From contig JAKUCV010000413.1 in NCBI GenBank assembly GCA_028386065.3, forward strand, positions 72,744 through 136,743: DNA of 64,000 bases. The letters are read 5' to 3'. Source of the stretch: Turnera subulata (lineage: Eukaryota > Streptophyta > Magnoliopsida > Malpighiales > Passifloraceae). The translations under genes were made by a program, and so were the position numbers. Below are positions 19,792 to 30,597 of the stretch, piece by piece (the stretch's first letter is position 1; each line of letters starts with the position of its first letter). The notes below the pieces were generated by a model that was not told where the DNA came from, did no database searches, and saw only the letters and a list, made by a program, of their open reading frames with translations.

Positions 19792-22700
19792 TGTAACAGC
19801 CCGGGTAAAAATTTGGATTTTTACCGGGACTGTAAAAGTCGTTTTACAGTGATTTACTGTTGAATTAATCTTGGGTAATTAATTTACGGTAAATCGGGAG
19901 TCGTTTTTCAAAACCGAGAGTCTTCCCGCGCTCGGGGGTATTTTCCTATCTAACCGAGCCTCGGTTTTCAGTTTCGAGAGCTAGACGATGTTCAAGAGGA
20001 TTAAACGGATTTTCCGAGCCCAAGTCATATTTTTGGACTCGGGACGGGAAATTATGGTTTTGCCCCCGCCTCTCTTTCTTTTCTTCCTTTCTTTTTCTTT
20101 TTTTTCTTTTCTTTCTTTTCTCTTTTCTTACTCTTTTCTTCTCTCCCCTGTGCGCCCGTGAACCACCACCCGTGCTCGTTCTGTGTGGTCCGTGACACCT
20201 CCTTCTCTTTTTCTTCTTTTCCTTCTTCTTCTTTTCCTTTTCTCTTCAACCCCGAGCCATGCCCGAGACCTGCAACACACCACACCGAGCCACCACACCC
20301 TTCCCTCTTTTCTTCTTTCCCTTTTTCCTCTTCCTTTTCGTTTCCCTTCCTTCTTCACTCCTTCTCCTTCTCCCCCCTCACGCCTTCACCGCCACCGAAC
20401 CACCACCTACACCACCACGCACCGCCTCCACACAACCCAACACCCTCACCTACAACACCGTCCTCCTCCTTCTCCTCCACGCCTGCACGCCGTAGCAGCC
20501 GTCACACGAGGCAACACTGCCGCGCCTCCACCTCCACGCGAAGCCGACCGAGTGCATCTCTCCCTCCACCGCGCGAACTTGCCTACGGCCCTTGCACCAG
20601 CAGCCGCGGCGTGTTTTTCCCCTTGCGCCACCGTCACCTCGCTTGCCGCCGCGTCCAGTCACCGCCCCTGCACCGTGCCACCAAGCTGCTCGTCGCGCCC
20701 GTGCTCCTCTGCAACCCACGCCATCCACGCAGGTAAGTTGTGAGTAAGATGAACAGTAACCTGCATGGGTGCACTGTTCATGCGGGTTACTGTTCACGTG
20801 GTTATGCATGGGTATGGGTTAATGGGTTATAGGTTATGGTTTGGGTTTGGTGGGTTTAGTTTGGGTTGTTATGGAATTGGGCTTTAGACTTAGGTGTTTA
20901 TGGTGGGCTTGGGTTTGGGTCTTGGCATGATGGGCTCTGCCTTGGGCTTGGCTTGGACTCGGCCCAGTCCGTTTAATTTAATTAAAAAAACTGTAATTAT
21001 ATATATATGTATTTACTAATATACTGGTAATTAATTTTGAAAAAAAATTACATAGTTATTTTGAGAAAATTATGGACGATTTTATTCTGTAATTTTTATT
21101 AAAGTATAGATATATTTACTTTGATAAATAATTAAGTTATGTTTTGGAAAACTATTGTTATTTGGAAAAATATATATATGCCTTGGAAATAATTTCAAGA
21201 AATTTAATATGTAAATAATTTCGTTTGGAAAATTACTATTGTGGTGTAAGTATATAAATATGTATTCTGTAAATTAAAATTAATTATGTTTTGTGTTGGA
21301 AAAATAAAATGTATATATATTTGGAAAAGATAAATACTATAAATATTTTCTAGAAATTATAAATAGGTTATTATTTTTCTGGAAAGATTATATAGATTAT
21401 AATTTTGGAAATTATAATTATTTTATGAAAATATTTTGAAAAGAGTTTTAAATAAAGTATGGTACCGAAATTATATTCGGAAATACGTACGGTAAATATT
21501 TTCGGTAAATGGAAATAATAAGGGATAAGAACCGGGATGGGTTATTACGCAGTTTGGCATCATAGAATACCGACTATGTGCATTTATATGAGCATGTTAT
21601 TTTGTTGTATAGGTTATGATATCGAGCAGTTCCTGTGGAACCGGCTTTGGAACCTGTTGAGGATTCCGTATTTGATAATCGGCTAAGGTGAGGTTAAGTA
21701 AATATTTATTTACATCCCGTGATATCAAGTTGCTGTTTGCTTACTGTGTCCAATGATGCTGGTATGATACTTTGTGGCTGTGTGTGGTTGTTGTGTGATG
21801 AATTATGTTGATAATTGTTGCCGTTGATGTTGTTGAAATTATTATTATTGCTGTTGATACCATTGATGAGGTTGGAATTATGGTTATAGGTAAGACTACT
21901 ACTGTTGTTGACTGTGGAATTGTGTGAGTTGAGTACCGGGGGTACTATTATGTGATGACAGTTGGGTATTGGATATTATCCAGACGAGCGGAGAGGCTGC
22001 GAGCCTGCTCGGGATAATGAGATAATGGTTGGATGATAGAAATGTAGTAACTAGTCGAGGGGAAAGAAAATAATAAAATGGAAACACTTAGACATCTAGT
22101 AAGTCACAGTTAAATGTTGGAACAGCCAGATGGTAGTCTTAGATTATGGTGCTGGGGGAGAGTTAGTGGTTGGTGCCTGCTCCCTGTCTGTACCAAGTTA
22201 TTGTTATTGTTTGGGCACTGGGGGAGAGTTAGTGGTTGGTCCTGCTCCCTGTCTGTGCCAGTTATTACGTGGAGGTACCGGGGAGGGGTCCACGGGCTAG
22301 CTAGCTTGACTACCAGGCGACGGCCATCATTTAACTTGTGATAGGGGCCCTGATAATAAAATTGGAATAGCGTGTCTAGAATCACCAGTGTGTATTTAAG
22401 GTTCGTGAGAACCTTGGTTAGTTGTTGTGTTGTGACTTGGATTATTTACGGTGTTGTATATGTATATTTGCTTATGGGTTTACCCGGTGGGCACTTCGGA
22501 CTCACCCCTCACCTGCGGGCTTTCATCCCGTAGGTTGAGTTATTTGTGGTTCAGGTATATTGCATTCCAGACAGGCTGCGGCGTTATCCCTTGGACGGGC
22601 TTGGATCCATAGTTTGCATTTAAGCATACAATGTATATGTGAGTCTTTATAAGTCTTCCGCTGTGCATGTTTTCGCTATTATTGGGCCAATGGGCCGGAT

Positions 22701-22843
22701 ATGTTATTTATGTTGTTTACTGTTTTGGGCCGTTGGGCCCGAGTTATTATTGTTCACACTGTATGCTAGGGTTTATTTGGTTGGGTTGTCACAGTTCCGG
22801 CACGTGTTTACTGTGTACGGTAAATACGGGTCGGGGCATCTCA
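19792..22843 (+). repeat. 5' LTR (3,052 bp) of the young retrotransposon
   Basis: Begins TGTAACAGCCCGGGTAAAAA and ends GGTCGGGGCATCTCA. It has a CT-rich tract (20060-20390), a candidate splice donor (cgcaggtaagttg, near 20733), a cluster of ACTGTTCA motifs (20750-20800), a long AT-rich middle (20970-21480) and a pair of about 75-bp direct repeats (about 22140-22255). No convincing coding sequence is seen. Confidence 0.95.
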
Positions 22844-22846
22844 TTT

Positions 22847-22858
22847 TGGTAGCGGAGC
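22847..22858 (+). other. Primer-binding site of the young retrotransposon
   Basis: TGGTAGCGGAGC starts four bases after the 5' LTR. It is the same variant as in the copia and gypsy-derived elements of this window. Confidence 0.75.
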
Positions 22859-23175
22859 GGACGTTAGGTCTTGTTGGGCAGTCTATGTGTGTTGTTGTCT
22901 TGTTTGCATAGTTCGCTCCATTGTTTATTATTTTATATCATTTAGTTAGTGCATTATGGATCCAGTCAAGGGACGCCAGCTGTCGCAGAGCATACACATA
23001 TGAGGTAAATGATGCCATAAATAAGCGAAATTGCAAATATTATTAATAATACTGATATTTTGAGTACAAAGGGGAATATTAATATATTAATTGCAAACAG
23101 AAATATTACATTGATATTTTATAAAAAGAGAAATAATACATTGATTTTTAATAATTTATAAAAATGGAAATACAT

Positions 23176-23859
23176 TTAACGGTTTGCAACGACGTTGACA
23201 CGGAAGCTGTTTGCGTCACTGTTGACGTTGACCGTGACTCTGTCGCTCCAAGAAAGCCACATGCCGTCTCTGTCGCGCTGGCCAGGAATCTCGAACCGGT
23301 TAGCTTGAGGGAATCGGAGTGGAATCAGACCGTGATCGTCTCGTGGTTGCCACTGCGTCTCTGTCAGAAGAACCATGTTCGGCTTGTACTGGTTCTTCAA
23401 GTCCCTCAAAGTACGCGAGAATTCTTGTGCACGCCTTGCCACTCCTCTGCAGTTCCACACCAGCAGACGTACCTTTGGCCAGGTTGGAGGTAGCCGAGTC
23501 ATTCTGGGTATGCTCTGGGCTGTCATTGCGAGCTGGTAGTAAGCGCCTTGCTCCACAGTCTGGCTAGTGGACTCCAGGTTGAACTCTTGAAGCCTATCCG
23601 AGATGAAGAACATCACGGAGTTTGCTGAGCCGTAGTAGGATGTCCTCAGAGTGCCGCGATCCTCTAGGAAGAACACCTCTTCCATGGGAGTGACGAAGAA
23701 CCGTGACGAATAGAGCTCGTCGACGAAGACCAGTCGTGGCATTTTGCCGAGCTCGTTCGGCAGCTCCTCAGCACGTTCGTTGACCATGCTGTATGCCAAA
23801 CGATTCCTCCTGCCAAGATTGGCACCTTCGACGAAGAACACGGATGAGGGAGCAGGCAT
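23176..23859 (-). CDS. Antisense frame with an N-terminal half of an endonuclease-like fold (227 aa)
   Basis: An unbroken frame from ATG at 23859. Residues 1-125 are unrecognised. Residues about 129-215 resemble the first half of the APE-type endonuclease of plant LINEs: RLLVWNCRGVARR (first strand with the conserved N), VLLTETQ (with the metal-binding E) and GMWLSW. The domain is cut short, since the later Asp and His residues are absent, so nuclease activity is unlikely. About 110 bp upstream on the minus strand there is cataaaag (about 23965), a possible TATA. It runs antisense to the retrotransposon. It may be a captured host or LINE fragment or an ancestral antisense frame; I cannot choose between these. 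Confidence 0.55.
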   Translation of the reverse strand: MPAPSSVFFVEGANLGRRNRLAYSMVNERAEELPNELGKMPRLVFVDELYSSRFFVTPMEEVFFLEDRGTLRTSYYGSANSVMFFISDRLQEFNLESTSQTVEQGAYYQLAMTAQSIPRMTRLPPTWPKVRLLVWNCRGVARRAQEFSRTLRDLKNQYKPNMVLLTETQWQPRDDHGLIPLRFPQANRFEIPGQRDRDGMWLSWSDRVTVNVNSDANSFRVNVVANR

Positions 23860-24790
23860 GTTGTTTGACGTGTAGTGTTTTGATTTTGGAGCGTTGTGTT
23901 TTTGTTTGCTTGAGCGTTTTGTTTGCTTTTAAAATGCTTTGATGATTTCCACATCACCGCTCCTTCTTTTATGCACTTACGGGGAGCGTGATTACCATTT
24001 TTGATTTTCAAGATCTGCTTTTTGAATTTTACCGTTGCTTTCATTTAATGCTTTGATACTTTACGCGTTTTTCGGACTACAACGCCAGAGATTTTCAGCC
24101 TTTTCCTAACTCATGATTTTCTTTCGCTCTGGCTACTTTGTCTTTTCTTTTATGGTCTTTCTTTACTTTTCTTGCATCTTTTATCACAAGCATCCGTGAC
24201 CGTTGAGGCCAGACGGATGGGACCGTATCTCGAATTGAGCGCATGTGAGACAAGCTCACAGCTGTTCGGACATCGTGGAGAGATACGAGATTTGACAGAC
24301 GTTTTTGGCCCATGCGGAAATTGTGAACAAGTGGGTATCGTTCCTTTCGAGGGACACAGGACGATCCCGTGATCATCGTCTTGCCAGTTAACGGATGTCT
24401 TCTTTACGAGGTTAACCGACGTCACCGTTAACTAAACGTGTCACGTTTCTCGAGATCGAGAATGGATACGATCGAACTAGAGCGCCGAGCATGAAAACAT
24501 ATCTTGCTTTAATTTCTTTTTGTTTTGATTTTGGTTAAACGAGTTTTGCTTCGTTTTTAATTTCTTTATGTTGGTTATAATTCGTTTTATCGGTCCTGTT
24601 TTTAACATCATCATGTTCGATTTTATTTTCATTCTTGACGGTTTTGTTATGTTTTAAATATTTTGTTTTTCAGTTAAGTATGATCAATCATATCTTAATA
24701 AGAGAATTCATAATATAAGAATTTGATTTTAAAAAGGGGAAACTTATCTATTAATTTCATAATAAGGTTTTACAACAGAGAGGAAGTGCT

Positions 24791-25168
24791 CTAAGGAGCT
24801 ACTTGCTTCTCTAAGTCTTTTACAAGTTGCTGGACATTCCTCAGGTGAGGGAACAGTTCCATGCACGCCAGTTCGATTTGTGCCACCGCCGAGCTGATCT
24901 TCCTCAGGGAGACGTTCAGTTGCGTTAGCTTCTGTTGCGGAGTACTGCTTTCAACTACCGCCTTGCCTTTCCTGTCTTCGGCTTTCTTGGAGGCACGCTT
25001 CTTTCGTCGTTTTGGGGAGACCACCATGTGCTCCTTCAGGCCGATGATGTTCGTCTTGAACTGTTTCTTTGGAGGTTCTTCATCGGAGCTTGTTGGGAAA
25101 GCTTTGCCGCCGATGTAGCTGTTGTTCTCGGAGTCAGAGGTTGTCCTTGATCTCAGTGGAGAATCCAT
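24791..25168 (-). CDS. Antisense small basic protein with Lys/Arg-rich centre (125 aa)
   Basis: A complete frame from ATG at 25168 in good context (cagccATGGA). The N-terminus is Ser/Thr-rich (MDSPLRSRTTSDSENNSYIG), the centre is strongly basic (SPKRRKKRASKKAEDRKGK, likely a nuclear localisation signal), and the C-terminus is probably helical with regular leucines (LTQLNVSLRKISSAVAQIEL...VQQLVKDLEKQ). A TATA box lies 35-42 bases upstream. I recognise no family. It lies in the last 570 bp before the 3' LTR, antisense, which is where Retand/Ogre elements carry antisense frames (established knowledge); homology is untested. Confidence 0.6.
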   Translation of the reverse strand: MDSPLRSRTTSDSENNSYIGGKAFPTSSDEEPPKKQFKTNIIGLKEHMVVSPKRRKKRASKKAEDRKGKAVVESSTPQQKLTQLNVSLRKISSAVAQIELACMELFPHLRNVQQLVKDLEKQVAP

Positions 25169-25202
25169 GGCTGTGTGTGAGTTTGCCAGTCATGAGGTTT
25201 GG

Positions 25203-25210
25203 TATTTATA
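25203..25210 (-). promoter_or_regulatory. TATA box for the 125-aa antisense frame
   Basis: TATAAATA on the minus strand, 34 bases before the ATG at 25168. A start 30-32 bases from the first T would leave a leader of about ten bases. Confidence 0.5.
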
Positions 25211-25341
25211 CGCGGATGAGATGTCGCTTAAGGGTATAAGCGGTATCTCGTGTTGAGGCTGGATGCCTGGCAGAGTGTGCCAGAATCTTATCATGGTAGG
25301 ACCCACGGATAAGACGGAATTTCGGGGACGAAATTCTTTTT

Positions 25342-25354
25342 AAGGGGGGTAGAA
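25342..25354 (+). other. Polypurine tract of the young retrotransposon
   Basis: AAGGGGGGTAGAA directly abuts the TG of the 3' LTR, the standard start point for plus-strand DNA synthesis. Confidence 0.9.
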
Positions 25355-28300
25355 TGTAACAGCCCGGGTAAAAATTTGGATTTTTACCGGGACTGTAAAA
25401 GTCGTTTTACCGTGATTTACTGTTGAATTAATCTTGGGTAATTAATTTACGGTAAATCGGGAGTCGTTTTTCAAAACCGAGAGTCTTCCCGCGCTCGGGG
25501 GTATTTTCCTATCTAACCGAGCCTCGGTTTTCAGTTTCGAGAGTTAGACGATGTTCAAGAGGATTAAACGGATTTTCCGAGCCCAAGTCACATTTTTGGA
25601 CTCGGGACGGGAAATTACGGTTTTGCCCCCGCCTCTCTTTCTTTTCTTCCTTTCTTTTTCTTTGTTTTCTTTTCTCTTTTCTTACTCTTTTCTTCTCTCC
25701 CCTGTGCGCCCGTGACTCGTGTGCCCGTGAACCACCACCCGTGCTCGTTCTGTGTGGTCCGTGACACCTCCTTCTCTTTTTCTTCTTTTCCTTCTTCTTC
25801 TTTTCCTTTTCTCTTCAACCCCGAGCCATGCCCGAGACCTGCAACACACCACACCGAGCCACCACACCCTTCCCTCTTTTCTTCTTTCCCTTTTTCCTCT
25901 TCCTTTTCTTTTCCCTTCCTTCTTCACTCCTTCTCCTTCTCCCCCCCTCACGCCTTCACCGCCACCGAACCACCTCCTACACCACCATGCACCGCCTCCA
26001 CACAACCCAACACCCTCACCTACAACACCGTCCTCCTCCTTCTCCTCCACGCCTGCACGCCGTAGCAGCCGTCACACGAGGCAACACTGCCGCGCCTCCA
26101 CCTCCACGCGAAGCCGACCGAGTGCATCTCTCCCTCCACCGCGCGAACTCGCCTACGGCCCTTGCACCAGCAGCCGCGGCGTGTTCTTCCCCATGCGCCA
26201 CCGTCACCTCGCTTGCCGCCGCGTCCAGTCACCGCCCCTGCACCGTGCCACCAAGCTGCTCGTCGCGCCCGTGCTCCTCTGCAACCCACGCCATCCACGC
26301 AGGTAAGTTGTGAGGAAGATGAACAGTAACCTGCATGGGTGCACTGTTCATGCGGGTTACTGTTCACGTGGTTATGCATGGGTATGGGTTGATGGGTTAT
26401 AGGTTATGGTTTGGGTTTGGTGGGTTTAGTTTGGGTTGTTATGGAATTAGGCTTTAGACTTAGGTGTTTATGGTGGGCTTGGGTTTGGGTCTTGGCATGA
26501 TGGGCTCTGCCTTGGGCTTGGCTTGGACTCGGCCCAGTCCGTTTAATTTAATTAAAAAAAACTGTAATTATATATATGTATTTACTAATATACTGGTAAT
26601 TAATTTTGAAAAAAAAATTACATAGTTATTTTGAGAAAATTATGGACGATTTTATTCTGTAATTTTTATTAAAGTATAGATATATTTACTTTGATAAATA
26701 ATTAAGTTATGTTTTGGAAAACTATTGTTATTTGGAAAAATATATATATGCCTTGGAAATAATTTCTAGAAATTAAATATGTAAATAATTTCGTTTGGAA
26801 AATTACTATTGTGGTGTAAGTATATAAATATGTATTCTGTAAATTAAAATTAATTATGTTTTGTGTTGGAAAAATAAAATGTATATATATTTGGAAAAGA
26901 TAAATACTATAAATATTTTCTAGAAATTATAAATAGGTTATTATTTTTCTGGAAAGATTATATAGATTATAATTTTGGAAATTATAATTATTTTATGAAA
27001 ATATTTTGAAAAGAGTTTTAATTAAAGTATGGTACCGAAATTATATTCGGAAATACGTACGGTAAATATTTTCGGTAAATGGAAATAATAAGGGATAAGA
27101 ACCGGGATGGGTTATTACGCAGTTTGGCATCATAGAATACCGACTATGTGCATTTATGTGAGCATGTTATTTTGTTGTATAGGTTATGATATCGAGCAGT
27201 TCCTGTGGAACCGGCTTTGGAACCTGTTGAGGATTCCGTATTTGATAATCGGCTAAGGTGAGGTTAAGTAAATATTTATTTACATCCCGTGATATCAAGT
27301 TGCTGTTTGCTTACTGTGTCCAATGATGCTGGTATGATACTTTGTGGCTGTGTGTGGTTGTTGTGTGATGAATTATGTTGATAATTGTTGCCGTTGATGT
27401 TGTTGAAATTATTATTATTGCTGTTGATACCATTGATGAGGTTGGAATTATGGTTATAGGTAAGACTACTACTGTTGTTGACTGCGGAATTGTGTGAGTT
27501 GAGTACCGGGGGTACTATTATGTGATAACAGTTGGGTATTGGATATTATCCAGACGAGCGGAGAGGCTGCGAGCCTGCTCGGGATAATGAGATAATGGTT
27601 GGATGATAGGAATGTAGTAACTAGTCGAGGGGAAAGAAAATAATAAAATGGAAACACTTAGACATCTAGTAAGTCACAGTTAAATGTTGGAACAGCCAGA
27701 TGGTAGTCTTAGATTATGGTGCTGGGGGAGAGTTAGTGGTTGGTGCCTGCTCCCTGTCTGTACCAAGTTATTGTTATTGTTTGGGCACTGGGGGAGAGTT
27801 AATGGTTGGTCCTGCTCCCTGTCTGTGCCAGTTATTACGTGGAGGTACCGGGGAGGGGTCCACGGGCTAGCTAGCTTGACTACCAGGCGACGGCCATCAT
27901 TTAACTTGTGATAGGGGCCCTGATAATAAAATTGGAATAGCGTGTCTAAAATCACCAGTGTGTATTTAAGGTTCGTGAGAACCTTGTTTAGTTGTTGTGT
28001 TGTGACTTGGATTATTTACGGTGTTGTATATGTATATTTGCTTATGGGTTTACCCGGTGGGCACTTCGGACTCACCCCTCACCTGCGGGCTTTCATCCCG
28101 TAGGTTGAGTTATTTGTGGTTCAGGTATATTGCATTCCAGACAGGCTGCGGCGTTATCCCTTGGACGGGTTTGGATCCATAGTTTGCATTTAAGCATACA
28201 ATGTATATGTGAGTCTTTATAAGTCTTCCGCTGTGCATGTTGTCGCTATTATTGGGCCAATGGGCCGGATATGTTATTTATGTTGTTTACTGTTTTGGGC

Positions 28301-28413
28301 CGTTGGGCCCGAGTTATTATTGTTCACACTGTATGCTAGGGTTTATTTGGTTGGGTTGTCACAGTTCCGGCACGTGTTTACTGTGTACGGTAAATACGGG
28401 TCGGGGCGTCTCA
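25355..28413 (+). repeat. 3' LTR (3,059 bp) of the young retrotransposon
   Basis: Near-identical to 19792-22843, with a 15-bp insertion around 25715 and small differences in AT runs. It ends GGGGCGTCTCA, followed by the AATAT duplication. Confidence 0.95.
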
Positions 28414-29560
28414 AATATTATATTAGTAATAATAAATAATAACTAAATTAATAAAATTATGTTCTTTATTAAATATATAATTTGATATTATAAACTATAT
28501 AACTTTTTTAATAAAGGAGTATTCTTCATTCATATAAATAGATCAAAAGATATGAAGGTACATAATTAAAGATCTAATTGAACAAAAATATGACAAAAAT
28601 TCAACATAAGAATTCTTCCCGACCTACTACATAGAAATACACACTGAGATCTACAACCTTCAAAAGAGGATTTACAACAGCACTCTGTTCTCGCGGCCGT
28701 CATAACCTGTATCGTCCGTACAACAATCACTAAGCTAACAGGTGAAGGCGATGCATACCTGTGGGGGAAACATCTCTTTGTTGGTGAATTTCTGCAATAA
28801 ACAGAGAATTGTTCTTGAAGTCGAATCTTCCTCATGGCTTTTGGCTCCTATAACATAGAAAACACCAAAAATATAGAAAACACACAAAAAGTAGGACTAA
28901 ACTCACAAAAAAGTGAGCTAAACCCACAAAAAGTAAGGATAAAATAACAAAACTATAAAATTAAAGAGAAAAAAACTAATTGGTGGGGGCTTACCGCCAA
29001 AAAGAAAGTCGTCGGTGGCAGCCCCAATATGTAGATCTAGGATTTTTCTCAGAGTGAGAGAGCAAAGAAAAACCTTAAAACCTACACACAAGCTTGAATC
29101 CGGCAGATCTTAAACAATAGAGTGACATAAACTATATAATTTAGGATATTAGAAATATCAACAAATATCGTTTACTTAGCAAAAATTACAAGTCTAATAT
29201 AACAACTCTCTTATAGTATAAAATTAAAAAATTAATAGAATTACCCTCTTTATTAAACATATAATTTAATATTATAAATTATATAATTTAGAATATCATG
29301 AACATCATGACATAATGTTAACAAAAATTCAATTCAAAGATTACTATACAAAAAATTATTCTGAACAAATACTATCTTTCTAGATTATAGAAAGAATAAT
29401 TAGCCAATAATAGCAATCGAAAAAAATTATTGCAAAAACATAACTACAAAAAAAACTTGAATACTTAGCAAAGATTACAAGTCTGCTATAACAACTCTTT
29501 TATAACATAAAATTCAGGAAATTAATAGAATTATCTTCTTTATTAAATATATAATTTAAT

Positions 29561-29656
29561 GAGTCTCCCAAATGAGGTTTTCTGCGTACACGAGGACTTG
29601 AACCCGAGACCTCCTTAAGCGGAACAAGTCGCCTACCACTTGAACCAACCTCAATT
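29561..29656 (-). mobile_element. SINE fragment (tRNA-like head)
   Basis: About 90% match by eye to the head of the SINE at 35524-35729, including the RNA polymerase III B-box region (here gggttcaagtcc on the minus strand). The 3' part is missing. It lies inside the old Mutator-like element. Confidence 0.7.
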
Positions 29657-30364
29657 GGTTAAAAAAAAAAAAAAAACTAATAGTTTACTGACGCTAAACA
29701 ACTGCTCCATCTTTATGGCAAATCCAAACTTTTACTCCCCATTAATCGTCAAGTTAGTATTCCAAAACAATCAAGAAAAATATCAATTGCCATTACTTTT
29801 CACTAAGAATTCCTCTCAGATTCTCCCATTTTTATACTAACCTCCAGATCTTTCCTTCCCCCTTTTACGTAAATTTAAGAATAAAATATATGGAGGAGAG
29901 TATTACAGGCAAGGCAACGTGAGTGTGGAGTGCGCGAACAAGTAGCGGCACATATCCGATTTAGCCATGGTAGTTGATGACTGTGAGAAAGAGATTGGAG
30001 GATGAAGGCTTGGGGTGGAGGAGGACTTTGCGGAGGAGGAAAAGCAGTGGAGCAGACAAAGAACACAAAGGGGAGGCAAAGGTGGGAGAAGAAAGAGGGA
30101 GATGGGAGAGGGATTGTGAGACTCCAAATTTATTTTGGTATAACGGTGAAAAATACAGATTCTGGCATGAGGATGGAAAAAAAACTACAAACCTCGGATG
30201 AAAAAATTATTCAAGTGGCGAGATAAGACATGGATGTGGTGAAGGAAATGAGAGGGGAGGATGGTGATGGTAATGATTTTTTTTTTCCCCTTTGATATAA
30301 TCTTTTTGTCGTTCCGTCAATTTTGAGAAGTGATTTTGGTTAGGAAAGAATTTTCGTTTTTTCC

Positions 30365-30564
30365 CATTTTGATGGACATGATATTCCCCCACATGGCATG
30401 CATCTGTGTCCTCCGCTAGTCCAACAAACGGAATTATATGGGGATGGGACGGAACCAGTTAATTGAAGTAAATTAAGATTACAGGTGGTGAATTGTCGAA
30501 AAAATAATTCATGTGGTAAGCCAAAATTGAACTAGAATTTAGGGGGTTAAAATGTAATTAACCT
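30365..30564 (-). repeat. Right inverted repeat of the split Mutator-like element
   Basis: Reverse complement of the left repeat with scattered substitutions and small indels. It ends ...AAAATGTAATTAACC, followed by the degenerate target copy. Confidence 0.75.
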
Positions 30565-30597
30565 GGAAAGCACACAACAAAAGTTATGACAACTCTT

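Larger units (their letters stand above)
19792..28413 (+). mobile_element. Structurally complete, young, pol-less LTR retrotransposon
   Basis: 8,622 bp: 5' LTR 19792-22843, interior 22844-25354 (2,511 bp), 3' LTR 25355-28413. The target duplication AATAT is perfect (19787-19791 and 28414-28418). A primer-binding site and a polypurine tract are present. LTRs are TGTAACAGCCC...TCTCA. By eye I count roughly 25-30 substitutions plus a few indels between the two LTRs (about 1%), so the insertion is recent. The interior has no gag, protease, RT, RNase H or integrase; it must use another element's proteins. The two open frames inside both run antisense. Retand/Ogre-type gypsy elements are known to carry antisense frames; membership of that lineage is inference. 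Confidence 0.93.
19376..30564. mobile_element. Old non-coding Mutator-like element, split by the 8.6-kb LTR retrotransposon
   Basis: The left end (19376 onward, GGATTAATTACATTTTGACC) is the reverse complement of the right end (up to 30564) over about 190-200 bp with moderate divergence; both contain the segment reading ccatataattccgtttgttg. Flanks GGATAGGAC (19367-19375) and GGAAAGCAC (30565-30573) agree at 7 of 9, consistent with an old 9-bp Mutator duplication. Removing the retrotransposon leaves about 2.6 kb. The interior (28419-30364) is AT-rich, with no gene except a SINE fragment. Confidence 0.75.

Noticed and set aside
20158..20743. Plus-strand Pro/Ser/His-rich frames of 186-192 aa in the LTR of the young element (also 25712-26313)
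   Set aside because: They lie in CT-rich LTR leader, overlap in several frames at once, and show no domain. The equal frames in the second LTR carry frame-changing indels.
28560..28835. An 89-aa minus-strand frame in the old Mutator-like element
   Set aside because: No recognisable domain, and it lies in a non-coding transposon interior with no promoter or splice context.
29875..30226. Small frames around 29.9-30.2 kb as a host gene
   Set aside because: Low-complexity GGAGGA-rich DNA inside the old Mutator-like element; no motif, and different frames compete.
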